Shown: in pieces, positions 25,813 through 34,511 of the stretch
How positions within the stretch are numbered: position 1 is the stretch's first letter
Layout of the letters: the number at the start of each line of letters is the position of its first letter
DNA from: Secundilactobacillus odoratitofui DSM 19909 = JCM 15043
Lineage (GTDB): Bacteria > Bacillota > Bacilli > Lactobacillales > Lactobacillaceae
Assembly (NCBI RefSeq): GCF_001434895.1
Contig: NZ_AZEE01000027.1
Coordinates: 384,538 to 448,537 of the forward strand
Length of the DNA: 64,000 nucleotides
Direction: 5' to 3'
The notes under the pieces: generated by a model
Told to the model about the DNA's origin: nothing
Databases searched by the model: none
Seen by the model: only the letters and a program-made list of their open reading frames with translations
Translations under genes and position numbers: made by a program

Positions 25813-26322
25813 ATGCAAATTAATGTGCCTATCGAAAACGGCTATTTACCGGATATTTATGGTAAATTTGCGCCAGCAGAATACCGAATCGACGACGGTC
25901 CAGTGCGGTCATTTCCAATCGCAATCACTGACGCACCAGGTGGAACTAAAACCTTTGCAGTAACAATGATTGATCACGACGCTATTCCAGTTGGTGGTTT
26001 CACTTGGATCCATTGGGTAGCGGCTAACCTGCCTGGTGACCTGACCGAGATTCCCGAAAATGCAAGTCAAAGTGGTGCCGTAGACATGACCTATGGCAAA
26101 AATTCTACGGCGGGTGGTTTAGTCCAAAATCAAAATCCACAGACTAATCAACACTACACTGGCCCTCTACCGCCAGACAAAGATCACCGCTACACCGTCA
26201 CGGTTTACGCTTTAGATGCGCAGTTACCACTTCAGGACGGTTTTTGGCTTAATCAACTACACGATGCCATGAACGGGCACATTCTTGCCGAAGCAACTCA
26301 AATTGTTTTAAGCCGCGCATAA
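25813..26322 (+). CDS. YbhB/YbcL-family PEBP protein
   Basis: 169-residue phosphatidylethanolamine-binding-protein fold (Raf-kinase-inhibitor-like). Typical motifs are MIDHDAIPVGGFTWIHWVAANLP and GPLPPDKDHRYTVTVYALD (each a run with the conserved Asp-His and His residues of the anion pocket). The cellular role of bacterial PEBPs is poorly known. The ATG follows AAGGAG. A likely -10 TATAAT is at 25776-25781. The USP gene starts 22 bases after its stop, so the two are probably cotranscribed. Confidence 0.9.
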   Translation: MQINVPIENGYLPDIYGKFAPAEYRIDDGPVRSFPIAITDAPGGTKTFAVTMIDHDAIPVGGFTWIHWVAANLPGDLTEIPENASQSGAVDMTYGKNSTAGGLVQNQNPQTNQHYTGPLPPDKDHRYTVTVYALDAQLPLQDGFWLNQLHDAMNGHILAEATQIVLSRA

Positions 26323-26344
26323 GCGCATCAGAAGGAGAATTCAC

Positions 26345-26848
26345 ATGTTAAAATACCAATCAGTGGTCGTGCCACTTGATACGTCCCAGTTTGCGGAACT
26401 AGCACTGGCCAAAGCAGTCGCTGTTGCGAAACGTAACAGCGCTCACCTAGACTTATTAAGTGTCATCGACACCCATCAAACCAACTACTACGGTGGCCTT
26501 GCCAATGGCGATATCGTCAACAAGTTAGTTCAAGACGCAACCGAATACCTGGCAGAATTAGCAGATCAAATTAAAACCAACGACGGCCTGACCGATATCA
26601 GCACCCACATTCGGTTTGGCAATCCCAAGACAGTGATCTCACTCGAATTTGTTAAAGATCACCACAACGATTTAGTAATGATGGGCGCCACTGGTATGAA
26701 TACATTAGAGCGGATGATGACTGGATCCGTTACTGACTTTGTCACCCGAAATGCCAAGTGTGATGTTCTGGTTGTTCGAACCAATCTCGAAAACGTGCCT
26801 GGCGGTAAAATTGAAAGTCCGTTTCGAACGAGTATGAACGCAGAATAA
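26345..26848 (+). CDS. Universal stress protein
   Basis: 167-residue UspA-fold protein. It starts with the strand YQSVVVPLDTSQFAELAL and has the ATP-binding type motif GATGMNTLERMMTGSVTDFV, so it is probably of the nucleotide-binding subgroup. AAGGAG precedes the ATG. Follows the PEBP gene in a short operon and ends at the terminator 26982-27018. The C-terminal tail beyond residue 150 is longer than usual and hydrophilic. Confidence 0.92.
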   Translation: MLKYQSVVVPLDTSQFAELALAKAVAVAKRNSAHLDLLSVIDTHQTNYYGGLANGDIVNKLVQDATEYLAELADQIKTNDGLTDISTHIRFGNPKTVISLEFVKDHHNDLVMMGATGMNTLERMMTGSVTDFVTRNAKCDVLVVRTNLENVPGGKIESPFRTSMNAE

Positions 26849-26981
26849 TTGACGTCTCGCCATCTGTACTTTGCCTTCGGGTATGACATTGTTAGCCCGT
26901 TGACTAAATGCGCGTGGACGTTGACCTGGTCACGCCCATCAGCGTGACACTTCAGTGCAACTGATATCATTAATTGACAAT

Positions 26982-27018
26982 AAAGCGGTACTCGCCGTGA
27001 TTGGCAGGCCGCTTTTTT
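26982..27018 (+). terminator. Terminator after the USP gene
   Basis: AAAGCGG at 26982-26988 pairs with CCGCTTTTTT at 27009-27018. It is short and GC-rich with a clear T run. Confidence 0.75.
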
Positions 27019-27058
27019 GCACACTCAATATCGCATAAACTACTTAAGGGGGAAGCCT

Positions 27059-28669
27059 ATGGCACAACCGAAGTTTAAAAAAATCACCCTATTCCAGCTA
27101 ATCATGTTGGCACTGGGGTCACTCATTGGTTCCGGCTGGCTATTCGGCTCATGGGAAGCCACGAAAATTGCCGGACCAGCCGCCATTATTTCATGGGTGA
27201 TTGGGGGCTTAGTCATTGGTTCTATTGCCTATGACTACGTTGAAATTGGCGCAATGTTTCCAGAATCTGGCGGGATGAGTAAGTACGCCCAGTATTCTCA
27301 TGGCTCGCTGCTCGGCTTCATCGCCGCCTGGGCCAACTGGGTCTCGTTGATCACACTGATTCCGATTGAAGCCGTTGCGGCCGTTCAATACATGAGTACC
27401 TGGCCATGGTCGTGGGCCAAGTGGACGCATCGCTTTTTAAGTAATGGTGTGATTACAACAACCGGCCTATTCGTTGTATTTGGCTTTATTATCGTCTTTA
27501 CCCTACTGAATTTTTGGTCGGTCACGATTTTGACGCACTTTACGAGTCTGATTTCAGTTTTCAAAATCGGGATCCCAATTCTTACCATTGTGATGCTCAC
27601 TATGTCAGGTTTTCACCCAGGCAACTATGGACATTCACTGCACGAGTTCATGCCATATGGCTCAGCGCCAATTTTCACCGCGACTTCAGCAGCTGGTATT
27701 ATTTTCTCATTTGACGCCTTCCAAACCGTGATCAACATGGGTGGCGAAATTGAGCATCCTAAGAAAAATATCGGCCGTGGGATTACGATTTCACTCCTGA
27801 TCAGCGGCATTCTCTACGTCATTTTACAAAGTACCTTTATTACTGCCATTCCACCTAAGATGATTGCCGCCACTGGCTGGCACGGTATCGTATTCAACTC
27901 GCCATTTGCTGATATGGCCATCCTGCTTGGCATTCACTGGCTATCCGTGCTTTTATACATGGACGCCTTTGTCTCGCCATTTGGGACCGGCGTTTCCTTC
28001 GTCGCTAATACCGCACGGGCACTCTTTGCCATGGAGGGTAACCGTCACGTGCCACACTTCCTGGGTAAAATTAACCTCAAATATGGCATCCCACGAGCAG
28101 CGATGCTGGTTAATACGCTTCTCAGTATGGTCATGGTTTCCGTTTTCCGGTCATGGGCCGTCTTGGCGACCGTGCTCTCCACCGCCACCCTCATTGCCTA
28201 TTTGACAGGGCCGGTAACAGCCATTTCGTTACGGAAAATGGGGCCCAATTTGTTCCGACCAATTCGCTTGAAGTGGCTTTCCTGGATGGCACCACTCTCA
28301 TTCGTACTAGCCTCGCTAGCAACCTACTGGGCGATGTGGCCGACCACGGTACAAGTCATTTTAATTATTCTATTGGGCCTGCCGTTTTACTTTTACTACG
28401 AATGGAAAACCAATTTCGTATCGACCAAGGCAGCTTTTAAAGCGAGTGGTTGGATGATTGGTTATCTGATTTTCATTTCAATTATGTCTTACATCGGTAG
28501 CCACCAATTCAACGGTCAAAACTGGTTACCATATCCGCTGGATTTTGTCGTGATCATCGTTGTCTCACTCCTGTTCTACTATTGGGGAATCAAGAGCTAC
28601 GTTGTGACCGAAGATTTTCATAAAGCGGAAAAACTAAATCAAGCTGCGAAGAAACTTGCAGACGAGTAA
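27059..28669 (+). CDS. APC-family amino acid permease
   Basis: 536-residue transporter with 12 or more membrane helices. The first helix carries the substrate-binding motif GSLIGSGWLFGSW, and helix 6 has IIFSFDAFQTVINMGGEIEHPKKN, as in amino acid/polyamine/organocation permeases. It probably imports an amino acid by proton symport. The ATG at 27059 follows AAGGGGG at seven bases. Single gene; HPE copy 3 follows directly after its stop. Specificity cannot be read. Confidence 0.9.
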   Translation: MAQPKFKKITLFQLIMLALGSLIGSGWLFGSWEATKIAGPAAIISWVIGGLVIGSIAYDYVEIGAMFPESGGMSKYAQYSHGSLLGFIAAWANWVSLITLIPIEAVAAVQYMSTWPWSWAKWTHRFLSNGVITTTGLFVVFGFIIVFTLLNFWSVTILTHFTSLISVFKIGIPILTIVMLTMSGFHPGNYGHSLHEFMPYGSAPIFTATSAAGIIFSFDAFQTVINMGGEIEHPKKNIGRGITISLLISGILYVILQSTFITAIPPKMIAATGWHGIVFNSPFADMAILLGIHWLSVLLYMDAFVSPFGTGVSFVANTARALFAMEGNRHVPHFLGKINLKYGIPRAAMLVNTLLSMVMVSVFRSWAVLATVLSTATLIAYLTGPVTAISLRKMGPNLFRPIRLKWLSWMAPLSFVLASLATYWAMWPTTVQVILIILLGLPFYFYYEWKTNFVSTKAAFKASGWMIGYLIFISIMSYIGSHQFNGQNWLPYPLDFVVIIVVSLLFYYWGIKSYVVTEDFHKAEKLNQAAKKLADE

Positions 28670-28680
28670 AACCTTTAAAA

Positions 28681-28877
28681 GGTGAGTGGGCAGAAAATCG
28701 TTTAGGTCCCAGAATATAAGAAGACCAGCCCGTGGATTCCTGGTTTTGGAATCTACGGGCTGGTCTTTTTATATGGCCGGGACCTGATTTTTTGCGCACG
28801 TTTAGACCAGATAACAGTCCTGAGTTAAAGTGAAATTTTTTACTCACTTCGAGTTAAGAAATAAATTCGATACTTAC
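28681..28877 (-). repeat. HPE hairpin element, copy 3, with extended flank
   Basis: On the minus strand: H1 GCAAAAAATC/GATTTTCTGC (28795-28786 with 28699-28690), H2 AGGTCCC/GGGACCT (28785-28779 with 28710-28704), bulge AAAC (28703-28700), internal loop GGCCA opposite TTCT. The 197-base stretch aligns over its whole length with the opposite-strand copy at 62375-62565, including a flank that contains AACTCGAAGTGAGT. Part of H3 differs between the two copies by paired changes. It follows the permease stop by 11 bases and may serve as its terminator. Confidence 0.85.
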
Positions 28878-29096
28878 CAATATGGACTTTTTTCCCAGTC
28901 CCCTTTTGAAGTTTCGGGCATTCATATGTCAATTATGCTCAATTAATTGCAACTAATGTTCTTTTCGAAAACTGATGTCTTAAAAAAGCTAGTCTTTAAA
29001 AGTAACTAAATTAATTTAACGTGATTCGTTTGCCTGAATAACGCACATTGTTTCAACATTTTAAGCGAATTTAATTTCATTTCAAAGAATTATTAT
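28878..29096. other. AT-rich intergenic stretch
   Basis: Between HPE copy 3 and the AraC stop codon. I see no reading frame, strong hairpin or operator here, only AT-rich sequence with scattered promoter-like hexamers. Confidence 0.5.
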
Positions 29097-29972
29097 TCAT
29101 TTGTTTGAGAGTCGTTTGATAACTTGCCGCTGATACTTGCTTGGTGTGAGACCCGACCACTTTTTAAACTGCTTGCTAAAGTTAGACACACTACTGGCAC
29201 CCATAATCGTGGCAACCTTTTCAATTGAAAATTCAGGCGATCCTAGCAGCGCCCTAGCCTTGCGGTACTTTTGCTCTTCGATAAAGTGAAGCGGCGTCAC
29301 CCCATACACTTTTTTAAAGGTGCGGTGGCCATATCCACTACTAATTCCTAGCGCTTCACAGATTTCGCCAAACGAAAACTCTGGAATTTTACCCTGTTCA
29401 ATTTTTTCTTCAATGGCAGTCGCAATTTGACGACTGATTTCAATTTCTCGATCTGAGAACTGATCATCCGTTAACTGCTTACTTTCAAAGTTAGCCATGA
29501 GACCGTCTAAAAAATTCAACAGTGACATCTGTAGCTTAACCTTTAACCGTTCCCGACTTAAATGAACGGCGCGACTATCGCGTAACATCTGTTGTACCGT
29601 TGAAATGGCTAGCTGTGCCACTGTCGTTTCACGCGAAAATACCTGATTAGTCAATTTATTAATGCTCATTCTAAGGTCCAAACTGCCACTATTAAAGCGA
29701 AACGTCACGTAACTCATTGGTTCGCTGCGATCATTATTATGTAGTGCGTGAGTCATGCCTGGCGCAACGATCATTACATCACCCGGATGGCAGACATACG
29801 TTGCCACACCTTTAATCTCAATTGCTTGACTGCCTTCAAGCACACCAATCACTTCAAACGCCCGGTGTGTTTGTTCTGAGAGCGTCCATTCTCCCGAAAC
29901 AGTTCGCTGAAGTCCACCAAATAAATACAAATTCGATTCAATCACGGGAATTGAGGTAAATTGCTCTTCCAT
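29097..29972 (-). CDS. AraC-family transcription regulator
   Basis: 291-residue regulator with an N-terminal cupin-type sensor (cupin pattern around AIEIKGVATYVCHPGDVMIV) and a C-terminal pair of helix-turn-helices ending SVSNFSKQFKKWSGLTPSKYQRQ. This layout is typical of regulators of sugar use. The ATG at 29972 follows GGAGG by 12 bases; nearby ATG and GTG codons are too close to it. Its promoter is at 30044-30072. No catabolic gene is adjacent: the next gene is a USP across an 785-base gap, so it is an orphan here. Confidence 0.9.
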   Translation of the reverse strand: MEEQFTSIPVIESNLYLFGGLQRTVSGEWTLSEQTHRAFEVIGVLEGSQAIEIKGVATYVCHPGDVMIVAPGMTHALHNNDRSEPMSYVTFRFNSGSLDLRMSINKLTNQVFSRETTVAQLAISTVQQMLRDSRAVHLSRERLKVKLQMSLLNFLDGLMANFESKQLTDDQFSDREIEISRQIATAIEEKIEQGKIPEFSFGEICEALGISSGYGHRTFKKVYGVTPLHFIEEQKYRKARALLGSPEFSIEKVATIMGASSVSNFSKQFKKWSGLTPSKYQRQVIKRLSNK

Positions 29973-30019
29973 GATAGCCACCATCCTCCAAAGGATCAAT
30001 TTCATCCAAATCATGTTAT

Positions 30020-30040
30020 GTTATAACGTTTTGTTATAAC
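30020..30040. promoter_or_regulatory. Direct repeat of a palindrome, candidate AraC autoregulatory site
   Basis: GTTATAAC occurs at 30020-30027 and again at 30033-30040, 13 bases apart. Each unit is itself a perfect palindrome. They lie just downstream of the araC-type promoter. Confidence 0.45.
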
Positions 30041-30043
30041 CCT

Positions 30044-30072
30044 ATAATATGCAATATTTATTCAGCCGTCAA
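30044..30072 (-). promoter_or_regulatory. Promoter of the AraC-family gene
   Basis: On the minus strand TTGACG (30072-30067) and TATTAT (30049-30044) are separated by 17 bases. Confidence 0.65.
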
Positions 30073-30280
30073 TCTTTTGTTTACAATCGTAACCTTTAAT
30101 CAATACTATAATCATACATATATTTAAATAAGTATTATAATTTCAATTTATAAATGGCGTTGACGGTTATCTAAAGCAAATATTCACAAGGCTTGAGCAA
30201 ATCAATATAATTCAGATTGGAATGGGAATGCAGTAGTTACTACATAGATGACGCTAAAACCGCTATCGCTCAGCCTTCGG

Positions 30281-30441
30281 CCAGCGGTGGTTGGGACCTG
30301 AAGTGGGGACCGGGTCGAGCCAAGGTCTCGCCCCTCGCATTTGAGCCTCACCCAGGACCGTTGTGAGTCTCAAACGTCGTCCCGTGATATCAGGAAAAGC
30401 ACCTGACATCACCGCCACCACAGGTCCCCAACCACCGCTGG
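30281..30441 (+). repeat. MPR palindromic repeat, copy B
   Basis: Outer stem: 20 bases at 30281-30300 pair with 30421-30441, broken only by one bulged C. Core GTGGGGACCGGGTCGAGCC at 30303-30321. First inner hairpin TTTGAG/CTCAAA (30340-30345, 30369-30374) with CTCAC/GTGAG inside. Second inner hairpin GTGAT-TCAGG/CCTGA-ATCAC (30384-30412). Flanks CCTTCGG and GGCGCTACGG are shared with copies D and F. It occupies the centre of the gene-free region 29973-30757; the rest of that gap shows no gene. Confidence 0.8.
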
Positions 30442-30713
30442 CGCTACGGCTTTACATAGTTTAAAACTGACATGTTACGTTGTTCATCCGTATTAATTTG
30501 AGGTTAGTAGACAATTTTCTTCACTGAACTGATAAGCTAATCTATTCCAGGTAATCACGACAACATTACTCGCTTCAATTTTGATTATTCTAATTTGACA
30601 GCTAAGTTAACGACAGATAATTGAGTATCGTCCTTACTCACCAAATTGATACAATTTCCATCGTGAACATTCACAACAACCGTAGTCGGAAGTCTCAACA
30701 ATTTTTTTCGCAT

Positions 30714-30746
30714 TAAAAAACCACACAGAAATCTGTGTGGCCTTTT
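30714..30746 (-). terminator. Terminator after the second USP gene
   Basis: CCACACAGA/TCTGTGTGG perfect stem with a two-base loop and a six-T run on the minus strand, 12 bases past the stop at 30758. Confidence 0.85.
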
Positions 30747-30757
30747 ATCATGAGTTT

Positions 30758-31201
30758 CTAGCGAATAACAAGTACTGACACTGGCGAATACTTCGCCATA
30801 TACGCTGCTTGAGACCCAAATCGCTTACGGAATCCGGTCTTGGCAAGAGAACCAATGACCAACAAATCAGGGTTAACTTCTGGAATAATCTCCTTAATGA
30901 TCGTCTCGCCGGGATCACCCTCAGAAACAATTGCGTTCACATTTTGGATACCAAATTGCTTCGCTAAGTTAACGTAACCCAAAATATGCTTCTCAAGCTC
31001 ATCTCGTTGACCATGCACAAAGTCCTTACTCAGTGCCTGATAGACGTTCATGCCCTCAGATTCAAGAATTGACGTAATCGTCAATTCAGCCTGATCCGCT
31101 TTCGCACGGTTCATGGCGTACCGAAATGCCAATTGAGCATCCGGCGAATCATCGACCCCCACCAAGATGTGCTTAAACTTCTTTGGATCAAATTCTCCCA
31201 T
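30758..31201 (-). CDS. Universal stress protein
   Basis: 147-residue UspA-fold protein: KHILVGVDDSPDAQLAFRYA at the start and a C-terminal GSLAKTGFRKRFGSQAAYM region where ATP-binding members carry GxxGxxxxxxxGS; here Gly-Ser occurs as FGSQA. Subgroup by ATP binding is therefore unsure. AAGGAG precedes the ATG. It lies downstream of the third diguanylate cyclase on the same strand with a 78-base gap. Confidence 0.9.
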   Translation of the reverse strand: MGEFDPKKFKHILVGVDDSPDAQLAFRYAMNRAKADQAELTITSILESEGMNVYQALSKDFVHGQRDELEKHILGYVNLAKQFGIQNVNAIVSEGDPGETIIKEIIPEVNPDLLVIGSLAKTGFRKRFGSQAAYMAKYSPVSVLVIR

Positions 31202-31278
31202 CTCAAGTCGCTCCTTTGTGCTACAAACTCAAATGCTAGGTATGACGAACTTTGACTTCTTTTCTATTGTACCAAACC

Positions 31279-32394
31279 TCAAATCATCTCATCAACTGTA
31301 ATCTGGTCACGACCGTTACGCTTGGATTTGTACAACAGGTGGTCTGCGCGTTTAAACATCGTCATTGCACCCGCATCCGTTTGTCGTTTAACACTCACAC
31401 CAATTGAAACAGTGATGCTAAAGTGACCGCCATCAACCGAGCTGACACCAAGTTGTCGAATCGTTGTTTGAACATCACGGGCCAGCTGATAGGTCTCTGC
31501 TGGTTGCGTTTCAGGCAGTAAAATCGTAAACTCTTCGCCACCGGTCCGATATAACCTTGCGTCGGGCATCCACTTGGCGAGTTGTTCTTCGACGTGATTC
31601 GTCATTTGAATTAAAACGGCATTCCCTACCAGGTGTCCGTACGTGTCGTTAATTTGTTTAAAATTATCAACATCCATCGCAATCAACCCAAGCACTTGAT
31701 TGGTGGCAAAATACTGCGCCAAATCGTTTCTAAAACTCAGCCAGTTTCTAGCGTGTGTAAGGTCATCAAACTGCACGTTACGCGCATCTCTGATCTGGAC
31801 TAAATGCTCTCGTCTTAGTAACAGCATGTAGCCATACGATACCACAGTCACGATTAAATAGACGATGTACATCGCCACAACGTCATTAAACGCTAATGAC
31901 TGGGCAGCTTGCATTAAAAGCCAAGCAACCAGTCCCAAAAGCGCCTTACCACTTAAAATTGTTTTGGGATATCGGTCAAATGGAAAAAAATAGTGCCGTT
32001 CAACCAGCAACGCAGCAATTGCAACCACCAATAGTATGCATAACCAGAGGCTGTACACACCCAAAATAACCGCAAACAGCAGTGCAGCAATCCCAACTGC
32101 TAACATAATGTTGAGTCTGGTCTTTAATGCATCAGCATAACTTAGCATCATAATCAGCAAAAAGTTGATCCACATGAGCTGAATAATGTGACTTGGTGCA
32201 ACCTTAGCCAGTGTCAAAACGCCACTGGCAACCAGAATAAAGTAAATCGTATAAATTAACTCAGTTCGCCAGGGCTTATCATTAGTGCCCTCAATGTCTA
32301 AATCCAGCACATGCATGAGACGCTGGAGGACGCCAATAAAGCCAATGTTCAAAAAACTCAGTAACCCAATTGAAGCAATCATGACCGTCCCCAA
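31279..32394 (-). CDS. Membrane diguanylate cyclase (GGDEF), third copy
   Basis: 371-residue protein with several N-terminal membrane helices and a GGDEF domain: LTHARNWLSF, MDVDNFKQIND and RTGGEEF. Layout, length and the NW substitution match the tandem pair at 16.9-19.2 kb. No RxxD inhibitory site is visible before GGEEF. The start is TTG at 32394, nine bases after GGAGGAGG; an ATG four codons on has a weaker GGGGA. It would make cyclic di-GMP; no degrading EAL or HD-GYP protein is seen in this window. Confidence 0.9.
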   Translation of the reverse strand: MGTVMIASIGLLSFLNIGFIGVLQRLMHVLDLDIEGTNDKPWRTELIYTIYFILVASGVLTLAKVAPSHIIQLMWINFLLIMMLSYADALKTRLNIMLAVGIAALLFAVILGVYSLWLCILLVVAIAALLVERHYFFPFDRYPKTILSGKALLGLVAWLLMQAAQSLAFNDVVAMYIVYLIVTVVSYGYMLLLRREHLVQIRDARNVQFDDLTHARNWLSFRNDLAQYFATNQVLGLIAMDVDNFKQINDTYGHLVGNAVLIQMTNHVEEQLAKWMPDARLYRTGGEEFTILLPETQPAETYQLARDVQTTIRQLGVSSVDGGHFSITVSIGVSVKRQTDAGAMTMFKRADHLLYKSKRNGRDQITVDEMI

Positions 32395-32423
32395 TTCAAC
32401 ACGCCTCCTCCATTAATGTTACT

Positions 32424-33842
32424 TTAATTATACTTTGTTCGATACCACTGGTAAACGTCTTTAGCCGTTTGGAGTGGTAAATACCGGACTTCAACCATTT
32501 CTTTACCGTCACCATGTCGGATATTGACCTGTAAGTGGCATAATCCAACCCGCCGCATCCAGTATGTCTGTTCAATCGTCACTGATTGAATACACCGTTT
32601 AGGCACAATGGTCGTATCACGTTGAAAATGATGACCAGTTTGTAGAACCAATAATTGATGATCTAATCGTTTCACACCCATATAACGGCCGGCATACCAA
32701 CCCATTATGAGGGCAATTGGAAGTAATAGTAAACTCAACCACCCCCAAGGTCGTAACCAATACACCAGTGGGATGATTGGAATCAAACTCAGTAGGACTG
32801 CATTGCGCATCAAACGATATTTTCCTGCTACTGTAAGCCGAGTTAACGCTGGTAGTTTAGCTGGCACCCAACTCACAAACTGATTGACGATTGCCACTCT
32901 ACTCTGATCAATCACGGGTAGCATGACTAGGTTGTCCTGATCCTCTTCCTTAGCGGCACTGGAAACGAGGACTAACTGAACGGATATCAAGCCTAACAGT
33001 TGTCGCAATACCGTTTGTCTCATTACAACCGCCTGAATTCGACTCTCTGAAGCGGTGATCGTATTACGCTGAAAAAAGCCCTTTTCTGTGTGGAGTCGAT
33101 CACCTTTTTTCGTGAGAATGAAGTGATAGTAACGTTGCACAATCGTCAAATAACTGACCAATAAACCGGCAATAATCAGCAAAACCGCTAAACCGACAAT
33201 TACGAGCACACCAAAGTGCAGCACAACGTTAATTGTTTCATCCATCACTGACTTGGACACTAAATCATCCAGCTTACCGTATAACCACAGTAAGCCCAGT
33301 AAGATTGGAATGATGCCCATCGAGGTCAATGCGTAAGTATTTAGATCAGACCAACTGATTTGATAACGATTATCAACGACTTCAGGTACTTCATCACTAA
33401 GTGGCTGTTCACCGTTGACCAACAGTTGTAGTTGGTCAACCACGTGCTGACTCACAACGGGCAAAACTGCTTCAGCCTGATCATGGGACTGTCCCGCCGT
33501 TTCGAGCTGAACGGATACCGCGTGAAACGGCTTTAGGAAAAGCCACTGCTGTAGTTGCAACGTCTGAATCCGATTATAGGGGACGTGGCGCTGCTTTCGA
33601 AAGATAACGCCGGTATAAATTGTAATGGCCTGGTCCCCGATCTCGTAGCGGTACCACCAATACTTAAACACCGCAAAAAGCAAGATTACCAATAAAATAA
33701 TGACCACCACCATGGCCGTCTCATTCCACTCACCGTGATCGGTAAAGAGCGACAGCAAAATAATGATAAACCAACTAATAATGTACCGGCCCCAGAAAAC
33801 TAAAATAGCCAGTGGGTGAAGATGTCGCTTAGTCGTCTTCAT
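32424..33842 (-). CDS. YdbT-like PH-domain membrane protein
   Basis: 472-residue protein of the YdbT/bPH_2 group, with three bacterial PH-like segments (for example HVPYNRIQTLQLQQW, ASESRIQAVVMRQTVL, TIVPKRCIQSVTIEQTYW) between pairs of membrane helices. In Bacillus, YdbS and YdbT together protect against certain antimicrobial compounds. It starts 14 bases inside the end of the YdbS-like gene with GGAGG before two ATGs (33845 and 33842), so translation is coupled. Confidence 0.87.
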   Translation of the reverse strand: MKTTKRHLHPLAILVFWGRYIISWFIIILLSLFTDHGEWNETAMVVVIILLVILLFAVFKYWWYRYEIGDQAITIYTGVIFRKQRHVPYNRIQTLQLQQWLFLKPFHAVSVQLETAGQSHDQAEAVLPVVSQHVVDQLQLLVNGEQPLSDEVPEVVDNRYQISWSDLNTYALTSMGIIPILLGLLWLYGKLDDLVSKSVMDETINVVLHFGVLVIVGLAVLLIIAGLLVSYLTIVQRYYHFILTKKGDRLHTEKGFFQRNTITASESRIQAVVMRQTVLRQLLGLISVQLVLVSSAAKEEDQDNLVMLPVIDQSRVAIVNQFVSWVPAKLPALTRLTVAGKYRLMRNAVLLSLIPIIPLVYWLRPWGWLSLLLLPIALIMGWYAGRYMGVKRLDHQLLVLQTGHHFQRDTTIVPKRCIQSVTIEQTYWMRRVGLCHLQVNIRHGDGKEMVEVRYLPLQTAKDVYQWYRTKYN

Positions 33843-34302
33843 CATTAGCCTCCATTGCAAGGGCCATAATCTGCTGTTTCAATTGATCAGCCGTTGCCAG
33901 TGTTACTGATTCGATTTTATGCGTCGTTGCGGCGGTTTCAATATTAACGGTCTGTAAATGTTGCCATTGTAGAATTGGCCCAGCTTCAAGGGTTACATTT
34001 TGAATTCTAGAAATTGGAATCGCCGTGAGTTCATGGAAAAAGAACCCCGATTCGATTTCAACTGATTGTGCCATGATTCGGTAACGCCAAAATCGATATC
34101 GATACGGCACGATTGCCAGCTCAACAATGGTGGTCAAGATAGTCAGCACGGCCAGGCTCACCCCTAGCCAAGACCACCAGTGCCAAAAATGAATGGCTAA
34201 TTGTAGCCCTGCACTAATGAGTAACCCAAAGATTAGCGTCCCTGCAGCGCTAATTCGCCACACTGTTTTAATCTGTTGTGGTAATGCATCACCTTTAATC
34301 AT
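33829..34302 (-). CDS. YdbS-like PH-domain membrane protein
   Basis: 157-residue protein with two membrane helices (residues 17-37 and 42-64) followed by one bPH_2 domain with the usual motif HELTAIPISRIQNVTLEAGP. First gene of an overlapping pair with the YdbT-like protein, the standard arrangement in Firmicutes. AGGGGA precedes the ATG. They probably form a complex in the membrane. Confidence 0.87.
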   Translation of the reverse strand: MIKGDALPQQIKTVWRISAAGTLIFGLLISAGLQLAIHFWHWWSWLGVSLAVLTILTTIVELAIVPYRYRFWRYRIMAQSVEIESGFFFHELTAIPISRIQNVTLEAGPILQWQHLQTVNIETAATTHKIESVTLATADQLKQQIMALAMEANDEDD

Positions 34303-34435
34303 TTATCTTCCCCTTAAAGTTTGATGTTTTAAGTCTAACTGATTTCCGACCGAAAACAAAGGGCGCTGGTTTCAGCAATCAATCCGCAAATGTTTCAACA
34401 AACGATGCACCCGCAAGTAACTATCAGCAAACAAA

Positions 34436-34478
34436 GAAAAGCCGCCTTAAGGTTTAAAACTAAACCTTTAAGTCGGCT
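34436..34478 (-). terminator. Terminator after the flippase gene
   Basis: AGCCG and CGGCT enclose TTAAGGTTT/AAACCTTTAA. T-rich on the minus strand, 34 bases past the stop at 34512. Confidence 0.75.
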
Positions 34479-34511
34479 GATAGCAAACGGTTGAAATCCG
34501 ATTATTCTGAG

